Shown: positions 43,208-52,393 of the stretch, one piece after another
Position numbering within the stretch: position 1 is the first letter of the stretch
How the letters are laid out: the number at the start of each line of letters is the position of its first letter
Assembly: GCA_963734635.1 (NCBI GenBank)
Contig: CAVTIA010000001.1
Span: 62,001-126,000 of the forward strand
From: DATCJA01 sp963734635
Lineage (GTDB): Bacteria; Acidobacteriota; Vicinamibacteria; Vicinamibacterales; UBA2999
Length of the DNA: 64,000 bases
Reading direction: 5' to 3'
The notes under the pieces: model-generated
Databases searched by the model: none
What the model saw: only the letters and a program-made list of their open reading frames with translations
Told to the model about the DNA's origin: nothing
Made by a program: the position numbers and the translations under genes

Positions 43208-44612
43208 CGGCGCGCTCCGGGGTGCCGGTCAGACCCAGCAGTTCTTTCGGTGCCACCCGGTCGAGCAACGTCTCCCACGAATTGGCCGCGGCGTGGTGAG
43301 CCTCGTCCAGAATCACGTGGTCGAATGCGGCGGGATCGATCGCGGAGCCGTCGCCCAGCGAATCGATCGATGCAAACACGTGGCGCTGAATGGCGGGCCG
43401 CTCGCCCTGGTACAGCAACTCGCCGAAGTCGCGCATCTGGAGCACGTGGCGAAAGATTCGACGCGCCTGCTCGAGGATCTCGCGGCGGTGCGCGACGTAC
43501 AGCAGCGTCTCGACGCGTCCCGCCTGCCGCAGGGACCGGTAGTCGAGCGCGGCCATGACGGTCTTTCCCGTGCCCGTGGCCGCGACCATCAGATTGCGGT
43601 GCCGTCCGAGCTCGCGCGCGGCCGTGAGTTCCTCAAGCACCGGTTTCTGGAAGTCCCTCGGCTCGATTTCGAACAGCAGGTCTTCGCTCGAATCGTGGCG
43701 GGCGTCCGGCGAGAGGGCCCTCGTGAGCCGCACGCGCTGCGCGTCGTTCCCAGGCTCGTACCGTTCGAACTGATGTGCATCCGCCCAGTACTGGTCGAAG
43801 GTCTCCTGCATCTGCGCGACCAACGCTGGTTGATCCGACTGCGTCATGCGAACGTTCCATTCGAGACCGTCGGTCTGAGCGGCATGCGAGAGGTTCGACG
43901 AACCCACGAATGCCGTCGAGAACCCGCTGGCGCGATGAAAGATCCACGCCTTGGCGTGCAGCCGCGTCGTGTTCTCGTCGTACGAGATCTTCACCGTCGC
44001 ATTCGGCAACGCTGCCAGTCTCTCAATCGCAAGCACATCCGATGCACCCATGTACGTCGTGGTCAACACGCGCAGCGAACGGCCGCGCGCGTCGCAGTGG
44101 CGCTCGATTTCGGTGCGAAACTTCTCGAAGCCGCTGAGCTTGATGAACGCGCACAAAAGGTCGACAGAGTCGGCGCTATCGAATTCACTTCGCAGGTGCT
44201 CGAGCAGTTGGTCGCCCTCGGCATTGACGATCAGGCTCGAGGCATGAAGCGATCCCCGCGGCCGCTCAGGCGCTTGGGCAGGTCGCTCGACGATCGCTGT
44301 GAGCCGTTCGGCATTCAATCGCAACTCATCATCGCGCGCGAACACGCGTGGCGCGTGGGAGCGCAGCACCGCGAGCAGCGCCTCCGCGAGTGCGAGGCCC
44401 TTCGTCGAGTCGGCTTTCAGCTCCGCTAGTGCCAGCGCGAACCCATCCCCGAGCAATGATTCAAGCACCGCGCCGATCGGATCGCTCACCGTAAGGGCGG
44501 CGCGATGTACGTCGAACGCAGCACCGAGTTCCGCCAATTGACGGTCCAGTCGCGCACTCACGATCTCGTCGTACACGCCTGATTTCAGTTCGCTACGGCG
44601 CCACCCTGCCAT
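42654..44612 (-). CDS. PLD-helicase-DUF3427 protein, N-terminal part
   Basis: Start of a roughly 1,030-residue protein. Residues ~115-280 are a phospholipase-D-like nuclease domain with HxK (RLHAKAWIFHR) and GSSN (AFVGSSNLSHAA). Then comes a superfamily 2 helicase: Walker A MVAATGTGKT, DEAH box VILDEAHHAA, and motif III LLGLTGTPERADG. In-frame homology stops at ~43060 (VEGADLRDLD) and continues in the frame of 41519..43207; the remaining ~140 codons of this frame are Arg-rich noise. Proteins with this order occur in variable islands and are suspected of defence or DNA-processing roles. Confidence 0.85.
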   Translation of the reverse strand: MAGWRRSELKSGVYDEIVSARLDRQLAELGAAFDVHRAALTVSDPIGAVLESLLGDGFALALAELKADSTKGLALAEALLAVLRSHAPRVFARDDELRLNAERLTAIVERPAQAPERPRGSLHASSLIVNAEGDQLLEHLRSEFDSADSVDLLCAFIKLSGFEKFRTEIERHCDARGRSLRVLTTTYMGASDVLAIERLAALPNATVKISYDENTTRLHAKAWIFHRASGFSTAFVGSSNLSHAAQTDGLEWNVRMTQSDQPALVAQMQETFDQYWADAHQFERYEPGNDAQRVRLTRALSPDARHDSSEDLLFEIEPRDFQKPVLEELTAARELGRHRNLMVAATGTGKTVMAALDYRSLRQAGRVETLLYVAHRREILEQARRIFRHVLQMRDFGELLYQGERPAIQRHVFASIDSLGDGSAIDPAAFDHVILDEAHHAAANSWETLLDRVAPKELLGLTGTPERADGLDYERHFPRPWVGNLRVWNAIPHALVPFRYYMLDVEGADLRDLDLDRRSLRARSARRPARGRGRGVRVAGGPGSYRVHRAAVRDARHRVLRERPPRRRSRPPFRRLWLFDPGGDWQHRQRRATRRSWRPRRRPGAGAVRGRHLQRRRRRSQRQHAVLLPPDRECHGVPPTVRARPASCAWQG

Positions 44613-44735
44613 GGAACCTCCCGGGACTCGACCGACGCTAATTTCGCCACAGTGTCAACGCATGCCAGCCGGTATTGACGTCGAGTTTTCAGCTATGACC
44701 AAACGCCAACGTGAGTAATTCGTAGAATAGCGTCT

Positions 44736-44978
44736 ATGGAAGACGTTCATCTGGACAACCAAATGACCGTGTTCGTGCTCATTCGTGAAGACCAGAACGA
44801 ACACGGCTACATCGACACGTCCATCACAGGCGTCTTTCGCGACGCGCGAGTCGCGAAGGAGATGGAGGCCCTCGAGCGTCTGCATGCGCGGCAGGACGGG
44901 CTTGTGGTGGAAGATGACGAGAGTCCTGACGGCGAGTGGCGGGTGTCCTGGAAGGTCGAGGAACACCCCGTGGACTGA
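44736..44978 (+). CDS. Small acidic protein of unknown function
   Basis: 80 residues, rich in Asp and Glu (MTVFVLIREDQNEHGYIDTS, then VFRDARVAKEMEALERLHAR). It has a beta-strand start and a helical middle; no signal or membrane segment. It lies divergent from the PLD-helicase gene (123 bp away) and upstream of the integrase. The pattern resembles small phage- or island-encoded proteins that report or regulate, but no family is recognised. Confidence 0.6.
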   Translation: MEDVHLDNQMTVFVLIREDQNEHGYIDTSITGVFRDARVAKEMEALERLHARQDGLVVEDDESPDGEWRVSWKVEEHPVD

Positions 44979-45039
44979 TTTATCCTCGAACGCCTTCTGC
45001 CATCGCTTCCGCGGGCTGTCAAACACGACCGCCTTGGGA

Positions 45040-45916
45040 TCGAACGCCCAGAAGCCGAGCGGGATCGCGGCCAAGGAGATGATCCTGCGCGTGCACCTGG
45101 TGCCCGCGTTGGGTCACAAGAAGCTCGACGCGATCAAGAGCGAGGACGTGCAACGACTGAAGCGCAATCTCGAGGCGAAGTCGCCGAAGACGGTGAACAA
45201 CGTCTTGACCGTGCTCAGCATGCTGCTGAAGAAGGCCGTGGAGTGGGAGGTGATCGAGCGGATGCCGTGCACGGTGAAGCTGCTGCCGGTCGCCGAAGGG
45301 ATCAACAGCGTTCTACGACTTCGACGAGTTCGAGCGGCTCGTCGAGGCGGCGCGTGTGCTCGATCCGCGAACGCATCTCATCATCCTGTTGGGCGGTGAG
45401 GCGGGATTGCGGTGCGGCGAGATGATCGCGCTGGAGTGGACCGACGTGGATCTCGCGAACCGGCAACTCTCGGTTCGCCGGTCGGACTGGAACGGTCAGG
45501 TGACGGTACCCAAAGGTGGGCGCATCCGGCACGTGCCGATGACGAGACGACTGACGGCGGCGCTGAGCGAGCATCGACACCTGCGGAGCACGCGCGTGCT
45601 CTGTCAGGACGATGCCGAACCGCTCACGCGGCAGATCGTTCAGACGCGTGCGAAGCGTGCGGCACGTCGCGCAGGTGTGTTGCGCGGTTCACCCACGAGC
45701 GGTGGCGGAGGCGTGCACATCCTTCGTCACACGTTCTGCTCGCACCTGGCGATGCGCGGCGCACCGGCGCGCGCGATCCAGGAGCTCGCAGGACACGCGG
45801 ACCTGTCGATGACTCAGCGCTACATGCATCTGAGTCCGGCAGCACTCGACGCGGCGATTCGGTTGTTGGAGGAACCTGCGGGTCCGGCTGGAGTGAAGCG
45901 TCACGGGTCCGGCTGA
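45040..45916 (+). pseudogene. Tyrosine integrase of the tRNA-Ser island, frameshifted and N-terminally incomplete
   Basis: The N-terminal core-binding part is read in one frame (SGIAAKEMILRVHLVPALGH, then KLDAIKSEDVQRLK) up to ~45300. The catalytic domain follows in another frame (FYDFDEFERLVEAARVLDP), with all catalytic residues visible: Arg in AGLRCGEM, His/Arg in HILRHTFCSHLA, His in LAGHADL, Tyr in TQRYMHLSP. The first DNA-binding segment and start codon are not found. The gene ends ~100 bp from tRNA-Ser, the usual place for an integrase that uses that site. One indel could be an assembly error, but the missing start argues for decay. Confidence 0.85.
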
Positions 45917-45935
45917 AGGCGGACACTACGTACGA
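45907..45935. repeat. REP-like palindromic element at integrase 3' end
   Basis: GTCCGGCTGAAGGCGGACAC followed by TACGTACGA, overlapping the end of the integrase gene, as at 39398. Confidence 0.8.
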
Positions 45936-46017
45936 ACGGGTCGCTACTAACGAATTCGTGGAGACATTGTGGAGACGGGGACCCGAGGAGGGAAAACGAT
46001 CAATAAAACCGGGCACT

Positions 46018-46044
46018 AAACTGGCGGTGAGGCAGGGATTCGAA
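46018..46044. repeat. Attachment-site copy at the intact tRNA-Ser
   Basis: 27 bp identical to 39509-39535; bases 46022-46044 are the 3' end of tRNA-Ser(GCT), so the insert reconstitutes the tRNA on this side. Confidence 0.88.
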
Positions 46045-46115
46045 CCCTGGGTAGGACTTTAAGGCCCTACAACGGTTTAGCAAACCGCCGCCTTCAGCCT
46101 CTCGGCCACCTCACC
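46022..46115 (-). tRNA. tRNA-Ser(GCT)
   Basis: On the minus strand the gene begins GGTGAGGTGGCCGAGAGGC. The acceptor stem GGTGAGG pairs with CCTCACC, the anticodon arm is GCGGT-TTGCTAA-ACCGT giving anticodon GCT (reads AGC/AGU), a long serine-type variable arm follows, then T-arm GGGTTCGAATCCC and an encoded CCA end. Confidence 0.95.
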
Positions 46116-46241
46116 GCAGACGGTAAGTATACGTGAAGAGGGCACTTGCTCGATCGCGATCGCACCATTCCCAAGGCGACGGTTTTTCGGAATTCGCCTT
46201 CATCGAAATGCTCAGCAAATCGGCACGTTTCCGACAATCAA

Positions 46242-46290
46242 GTGGGCACAGTTTTGGGCACAGTCGTGTTGTGCCCGTCAAAACGGGCAC
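46242..46290. repeat. GGGCACA tandem motif and adjacent hairpin
   Basis: GTGGGCACAGTTTTGGGCAC (two GGGCACAG units) is followed at 46271-46290 by the hairpin GTGCCCGTCAAAACGGGCAC. A near-identical inverted copy of the tandem motif lies at 52018-52038. Nothing else recognisable lies in 46116-46416. Confidence 0.6.
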
Positions 46291-46416
46291 CAATCGGCGG
46301 TTCGACACCTACGCTCGCGCTGTCGAATGCGCCGGATGTGCCCCCGATTATGCTCACCAGGGTGGGCGGCGTGCCCTGCACGAGGCCGATCGAGATGGTG
46401 ATCAAGGAGTCGGCGG

Positions 46417-48293
46417 TTAGACCGGCACGGACACTCCAAGACTCACGAACGCGCGCGTCAGTTCCTGTCTGAACGCGGAACGCCGTGCGTACTGTTGGCT
46501 CAAATCCGCAAACCACATCGAGAGCTCTGCCTCGCGACCCTTCGGCGCGAACGCCAGGCACGACGCGACAAGCAAGGCGGCGTGTCCGTAGTGCCTCCGT
46601 CGGGAGTTGCCGAGGATACCCTCGACGCGTCTTTCCGCGGCGACTCGCATGGCGGTGATAGCGACGTCGCGATCGCTCGGTCATCGTGATGCTGGGGCAC
46701 ACGTGTTGAATCAGCACGACAATCGACGGTGTCGCCAATTTTGGTTTCCCGTCGTCGTCCTCATTGGGAATGTCTGCCAGCAGATCACGGCCCGTCGACT
46801 CGAGTTCCGCGCGAAGTGCGTCGCTGACCTTTCTCGCGGTCGCGTTCGCCAGGAGGACGGCGAACAGCGGAAACATCAGGTGACCCGGATGGTCGTCGCT
46901 TGACCAACCCAGACCCGGAGCCTTCGAGAGCAGAGTCAGCCGCGGCGCCCAGATCGCCGACGAGCACGCGAAGCAGTCCGACCTGTCGTCCGGCGTTCTT
47001 GGGACAGCGAGTCAGCGCCTTCTTCGCCTTTGCTCGCAGGGTGGCGACCGCGTGCCCATCCGAGGCCATCCAGCGCAGCAGGCGGGGTAGCGTGGGAGCA
47101 CCACGCCACGCGGCTTCCAGACGTCGCGGTACGTCAGCGCGCCCGAGCTGTTGAGCAGCCAGCGCTGCGCCGTCGAGCAGTTCGCCCCGCCAGTGTGACT
47201 TGCCCACCAGCGTCGCCGCGGCGTCGTACGCCCGGAGGGCTTCGGGCCAACTTTCAGCGTCCACGAGCGCCTCGCACCAGGCCAGACACGCTTGTGGGCG
47301 CTTCGTTTTTCGGGCCAGTCCGCTCAAGGCCGTTGACGCCGTCCAGACGGAAGACCGCCTCACGAAGCCAGCGTTCGTGGTCGCTCTCCCATTCGTCCTT
47401 CGACTGCCGGAAGCGTCCGAGACGCTTCACCCACAACGGAAGGAATGCCTGAGGTCCGGCAGGGCCCCGGCTGACACATCCTCCATGTCCTTGATCGGAT
47501 TCAGCAAGCGAGCTGACGCCTTCGCTTGCTCCATGGCTGTTGAGCAGAGCGTCGGCCCGTTGGCTGAGCGGCGTCGTGGTGTACACGCTCGTGACGTACT
47601 GCGCAACGCACGCATGCGCGTCAACCCCGAGGACCTCGTCGACCAGCTCGTGCTGGCCCAGGTCGATGTCCACGACGGCAATCGGTCGCAGGAGCGCCTC
47701 GAACACGCCTCGGGCGCTGGCATGGTCGCCGGCGAGGAACGCCTTGCTGCCCAGACGTAGGTGCTCGCTGACGTCGGCCGGGTCGGCATATCCCACGACA
47801 CGGGCGGCTTCGGCGAACGATATCGCGTTATCAACTATTCGCTGCGAGGGACTGCTGGGCTTCCACCCGGCGCGGCCCTTCACCGCTCGGGCCATCAGTA
47901 GGTCGACGACCGTCGTTCGCGCGTTGGGAGCGAGCTCGTCCAACACGCCGCGCACGAGCGCGCGTAGCTCCGGCGCGGTCATCGCCTCGAGGGCGCTGTT
48001 GAAGTCTGGGTCTTCCGCGGGAACGCGAGAAGGCGCCCGACGACTTCTCACGGCATTCTCCGGAGTTACGACTGACGGCGGCGGCGGAGCGTCGCCTTCG
48101 CGGCATGGGCATGACGAGCCCTCGCCGCAGGGAGTCTGGCAACCGTGGTCCACTCGCCGCGCTCGACAGATCTGAGGAGCGCGCGCTCATCGGCGTCGAG
48201 ATCTGGCGTGGGGCGTTCGCGGCTGGCGACCGATGGGGACGCCGACACTACGGACGAAGCCGTCCGTTCTCGACGACGATTCATACGAGGCAT
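46417..48293 (-). pseudogene. Helical-repeat protein of unknown function, broken by several frameshifts
   Basis: Conserved-looking sequence runs through at least six frame changes. It starts at ATG 48293 (NRRRERTASSVV, DLDADERALLRSVERGEW), then TAPELRALVRGVLDELAPNA and VGYADPADVSEHLRLGSKAF. TPR-like helices follow (RPQACLAWCEALVDAESWPE, ALRAYDAAATLVGKSHWRGE), then FPLFAVLLANATARKVSDAL, and the end ERRVEGILGNSRRRHYGHAA, with the stop at 46417. Repaired, it would be about 620 residues. I do not know the family. It is divergent from the primase-helicase gene (183 bp between starts), so the two may form one system. Confidence 0.6.
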
Positions 48294-48475
48294 CTCTCCG
48301 TCAGGATAGCGCAGCCGCATCCTTTGCACACGCCTCGCACCTTACGCCAGTGGGATTCCGCCGTCGCGTGCCAAGGACGGCCAGTCACCCGCCACGCCGC
48401 AAGGCCCCGTTTCACCGGCGCGCGTTCGGGTGGATGATAGTGGTCGGAACCGCGCCGCGCAGCGGCCCGACTTCA

Positions 48476-49710
48476 ATGGACGAAGCACGACCCATCGTCA
48501 ACCAGCAGTCTCCCGCCGAGCTGAAGATTCGACTCTTTCGCTCACTGTTTCGCGGACGGGAGGACGTCTACCCTCGTCGCTTCGAGAGTCGAAGGACGGG
48601 CAAGTCGGGATACGCGCCGGCCTGCTCGAACGAGTGGGTGCGCGGCATCTGCGAGAAGCCGCGGATCAAGTGCGCCGAGTGTCAACACCGCCGATTCTTG
48701 CCGGTGACCGACGACGTCATTCGCTGGCACCTATCGGGCGAGGATGAACACCGCGAGCCGTTCGTCGCTGGCGTCTATCCGCTGCTCCTGGACGAGTCGT
48801 GCTACTTCCTAGCCGTCGATTTCGACAAAGCGAATTGGCAGGACGACGCCGCGGCCTTCCTTGCAGGTGTGCCGGCGACTCGATCTCCCTGCCGCCTTGG
48901 AGCGGTCGCGATCCGGACGTGGTGGGCATGTCTGGCTCTTCTTCGAGCAGGCCATCCCCGCGGCGTTGGCGCGTCGGCTCGGGTCGCACCTCCTTGACAG
49001 AAACGATGGAAGGACGACCCGACGTCGGTCTGGATTCCTACGACCGGCTGTTTCCCAATCAGGACACCTTGCCGCAAGGGGGATTCGGCAACCTCATCGC
49101 CCTGCCCTTGCAGAAGGGACCGCGCGAACGCGGTCACAGCGTCTTTCTGGACGAGCGTTTTGTGCCGTGGGCTGACCAATGGGCGTTTCTGGCCGCATCC
49201 GCAAGGTCGGACGAGTCGCACGGTCGAACACGTCGTTCAAGAGGCCGAGCGTCGGGGACGGATTCTCGGCGTTCGGTCTGCCGCCTCAAGAGGACGGTGA
49301 CGATGAACCGTGGACCATGCCACCATCTCGTCGACCGTCGGGAACCACCGATCACCGGCGAGCTCCCGTCAACGTTGGAGCTGGTCCTCGGGAACCAGAT
49401 CTACGTCGCCAAGGACGGGCTCCACCCTGGGCTGCGGAACCGCCTCCTCCGACTGGCGGCTTTTCAGAATCCGGAGTTCTACAAGGCGCAGTCGATGCGA
49501 GCTGTCGACCTACGACAAGCCGCGCGTCATCGCCTGCGCCGAGGATCACGCCCATCACATCAGTCTTCCACGGGGCTGTCTCGACGAGATGCGCCAGCAC
49601 GCTCAAAGACCTCGGCATTCGCCCTACTGTTCGCGACGAACGCCACGCCGGTCGACCCTCTGGACGTGACCTTTCAGGGAGAACTGCGGCCTGAGCAACG
49701 AGGTCGCGGC
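48476..49710 (+). pseudogene. Primase-helicase-nuclease gene (TOTE-type), N-terminal primase portion, multiply frameshifted
   Basis: ATG 48476. Residues ~1-130 contain a Cys cluster (YAPACSNEW, CAECQHRRFLPVTDD) and the archaeo-eukaryotic-primase catalytic strand YFLAVDFDKANW (DxD). After a shift at ~48866 comes RSRSGRGGHVWLFFEQ (sGxH motif), and after another at ~49000 DSYDRLFPNQDTLPQGGFGN, then LIALPLQKGPRERG, all hallmarks of the AEP domain in TOTE conflict systems. Further pieces in alternating frames (LPPQEDGDDEPWTMPPSRR; VLGNQIYVAKDGLHPGLRNR) lead into the helicase. At least six indels occur in 1.2 kb. Confidence 0.7.
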
Positions 49711-51341
49711 CGACGCGGTCCTCGCACACGACACCGGCGTGCTGGCCGCCACCACCGCGTTCGGCAAGACGGTCGTGGGCGCGTGGCTGATCGCCAAGCG
49801 CGGCGTCAGTACGCTCGTGCTCGTCCATCGGCGCCAGCTGCTCGATCAATGGGTGGATCGCCTTTCGACATTCCTCGGCGTCCCTGCCAAGTCGATTGGG
49901 CGAATCGGATGGCGGTCGAAACACGCCGACCGGGCTACTGGATGTCGCGGTGATTCAGAGCCTGGTCAAGAAGGGTGTCGTCGACGATCGCGTGGCCGAC
50001 TACGGCCACCTGATCGTCGACGAGTGCCACCACCTGTCGGCGCACAGCTTCGAGCGGGTCGCGCGACAGGCCAAGGCGCGGTTCGTTCTCGGGCTGTCTG
50101 CGACCGTGGCCCGAAAGGACGGTCACCACCCGATCATCTTCATGCAGTGCGGGCCGGTCCGGCACCGCGTGAATGCGCGGGTGCAGGCGGCATCCCGACC
50201 GTTTGAACATTTCGCCCTCGTGCAGCCAACGTCGTTTCACCCCGCCAGGACTCCCGACGCGGACAAGCGAGTGGAGTTCCAGACGCTGTATCAAGAGTTG
50301 GTCGAGGATGACGCTCGCAACCGGCGCATCTGCGCCGACGTCCTCGAGTCGGTGAACGCGGGGCGATCGCCGCTCGTGCTGACCGAGCGCAACGACCATC
50401 TCGACCGTCTGGAGCGCGAGCTCTCCAGAGCGTCCGTCATCTGGTCGTGCTGCGCGCGGGCATGGGCAAGAAGCAGCGACAGGCCGTCAGCGATCGGCTG
50501 GTGGCCATTCCTCGGGACGAGGCCAGGGTCATCCTGGCGACGGGCAAGTACGTCGGCGAAGGCTTCGACGACCCACGACTGGACACGCTGTTCCTGACGC
50601 TGCCCGGTCTCGTGGCGCGGCACCATCGCGCAGTACGCCGGCCGCCTGCACCGGCTGTACGACAGCAAGCGCGAGGTGCGGATCTATGACTACGCGGATC
50701 TCAACGTCCCCATGCTGGCGCGCATGTTCGATCGCCGCTGTCGCGGCTATGAGGCCGTGGGCTACACGGTCCTGTTGCCGGCCAGCGCGATTCCGGGTTG
50801 GCCTTCCGACGTCGTGTTGCCGTCCGATCCGGTCTGGAAGCGTGACTACTCTGGCAGCGTCCGCCGACTTGTCCGAGACGGGGTGGACACGCCGCTCGCG
50901 AGCCTGTTCGTTCACGCCGCTCGCACGTTCCCGGAGGACGCCGACGGAGTGGATCGCGCTCGGAGTGCAACAGAGGCATTCCTCTTCCGGCGGCTCGAGA
51001 CGCTACCCGAAACCAAGGGGCGATTTCGTCTGAATGTCGCGCTCCCGATTCCGTTCGACGGCCAGAGCCGTCTGGAGGTCGATCTTCTCTGCGCCGATGC
51101 GCGCGTCGCGATCGAACTGGATGGTGCCCAACACCTCGCGGACCCGGTCGCGTACCGTAGGGATCGACGCAAGGACCAGCTCCTCCAGGAGAACGACTAC
51201 TTCGTTCTTCGCTTTCTTGCGGAGGACGTGGGCAAGGAACTCGACCTGGTGCTCGATGCGGTCCTGCGAGGGCTCAGTCGCCGCACACGGTCCTCATCGG
51301 CGGTGAGGCCCATCAGTATCTTGCGGCGGGTGCCATCGTGA
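49711..51341 (+). pseudogene. Primase-helicase-nuclease gene, SF2 helicase and DUF559-type endonuclease portion
   Basis: Continues the gene above. Helicase motif I is GVLAATTAFGKTVVGAWLIA, motif Ia LVLVHRRQLLDQW, motif II HLIVDECHHLSA (DECH), motif III FVLGLSATVARKDGH. After shifts come LATGKYVGEGFDDPRLDTLF (motif V) and QYAGRLHRLYDSKREVRIYD (motif VI). The C-terminal ~100 residues are a DUF559/PD-(D/E)XK-like nuclease: RLEVDLLCADARVAIELDG, then AQHLADPVAYRRDRRKDQLL, with the Asp and Glu of the core. About four indels. The last 220 codons (50676..51341) are intact, so the nuclease could still be made separately only if a start exists. Confidence 0.72.
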
Positions 51342-51374
51342 CCTTCGCGGCTACGCCAACGACACCTTCGGTGT

Positions 51375-51671
51375 TCAGTCGGATTCAGCCCACGCAGCGG
51401 CCTGATCGCGTCTACCGTGAAGCACTCTGGCGATCAACACCTCGCTCTCGTGCCGGTAGTAGATGACGTGGTTCTCGGCAGTGAAGGATCGAACCCCCTC
51501 ATCGAATTCCGGACGAAGGCGGCCCATTCGGGGCTGTTCCGCCAGCAGGTTAAAGCGGTCGATGATGTCGTCGATCAGTCGGTCCGCGGTGGACGGGCTC
51601 GCGTCCTCGGCGACGTACAACCAGATCTCGTCGAGGTCCTGTTCGGCCAGCGACGAGAGCCGATACGGCAT
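51375..51671 (-). CDS. ParE/RelE-family toxin
   Basis: 98 residues from ATG 51671, one base after the antitoxin stop; the frame stays open to 51797 through the antitoxin gene. Motifs YRLSSLAEQDLDEIWLYVAE, RPEFDEGVRSFTAENHVIYY and VLIARVLHGRRD are those of ParE-type plasmid stabilisation toxins, which poison gyrase, or related RelE-like mRNA interferases. Translationally coupled with the upstream antitoxin. It sits at the right end of the island region, where such modules commonly stabilise mobile DNA. Confidence 0.88.
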   Translation of the reverse strand: MPYRLSSLAEQDLDEIWLYVAEDASPSTADRLIDDIIDRFNLLAEQPRMGRLRPEFDEGVRSFTAENHVIYYRHESEVLIARVLHGRRDQAAAWAESD

Positions 51672-51672
51672 G

Positions 51673-51942
51673 TCAGGACTTCTTGGAGCGGGTCGTTCTC
51701 CCGCGGGACTTGATTCGTTCGGCCAGCCGACGGCCGGACGCCTGGTCGTAGGTGCGTCCCTCGCCACGCGCCAACGCACCAAAGCCAGCCTGCACATCCG
51801 CGCGAAGTTGTTCGCGCGCGTGGTCCCGATCCTTCAGCAGACGCAGGGCCTCGCGGACGACTTCGCTGGCCGTCTGGTACAGACCGCTCTCCACCTTCTC
51901 GTTCACGAGTCGTTCGAGCTCGGGCGTGAGTGACACATTCAT
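51673..51942 (-). CDS. ParD/CopG-family antitoxin
   Basis: 89 residues. A ribbon-helix-helix N-terminus (MNVSLTPELERLVNEKVESG, LYQTASEVVREALRLL) would bind its own operator as a dimer. The charged C-terminal tail (AERIKSRGRTTRSKKS) would wrap the toxin. It is the first gene of the pair, the usual order. The pair is probably autorepressed. Confidence 0.88.
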   Translation of the reverse strand: MNVSLTPELERLVNEKVESGLYQTASEVVREALRLLKDRDHAREQLRADVQAGFGALARGEGRTYDQASGRRLAERIKSRGRTTRSKKS

Positions 51943-52017
51943 GCTCGTTTCCGTCCTCAGCTCGCAGACTAGGACGGATAACGAGAAATGTCAAGACTTG
52001 CTCGTTCCTGGCAGGGC

Positions 52018-52075
52018 TCACTGTGCCCAAGAGTGTGCCCAGACGGGGTCCGATCCCCGTCCTTCGGCACCCAAC
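52018..52075. repeat. Inverted copy of the GGGCACA tandem motif with adjoining tRNA-end-like hairpin
   Basis: ACTGTGCCCAAGAGTGTGCC (52018 on) is the reverse complement, at 19 of 21 positions, of the motif at 46244. Next to it, GACGGGGTCCGATCCCCGTC forms a 7-bp-arm hairpin that recalls a tRNA T-arm but is not a full tRNA. The remaining parts of 51943-52393 show no gene. Confidence 0.5.
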
Positions 52076-52393
52076 GGCAACCAAGCTTGTACCCAAAAAC
52101 ATGCCGCCTGACCTCGACCAGGTCGAAGGATTCGCGATCCGCAGGCGACCGACCACAGCTGCACGCCGACCTCTGCGCTCGCCACTCTGAGCGGCTGGTC
52201 CAAATCACCGCACGGAATGTCCAGCGCGATTCACAAATACGGCCGGCTTTGACGGAATGCCTGACGTGATGCCCGCGAAATGCGGCGGGCTTGAAAGGCA
52301 TCGAACATGCTCACGATGACCCTATAGGGCACGAAAGAGTTCTGGTCATGCGTATCGAGCGCAACCAGCCTGGGAATGAAAGGAGATGTCACG

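Noticed and set aside
43134..44429. Long + strand open frame (431 codons) opposite the PLD-helicase
   Set aside because: The minus strand carries clear HxK, Walker A and DEAH motifs; this frame has none.
52044..52075. Possible tRNA gene at GACGGGGTCCGATCCCCGTC
   Set aside because: Seven-bp arms with a six-base loop and no other tRNA arms; kept only as a hairpin.
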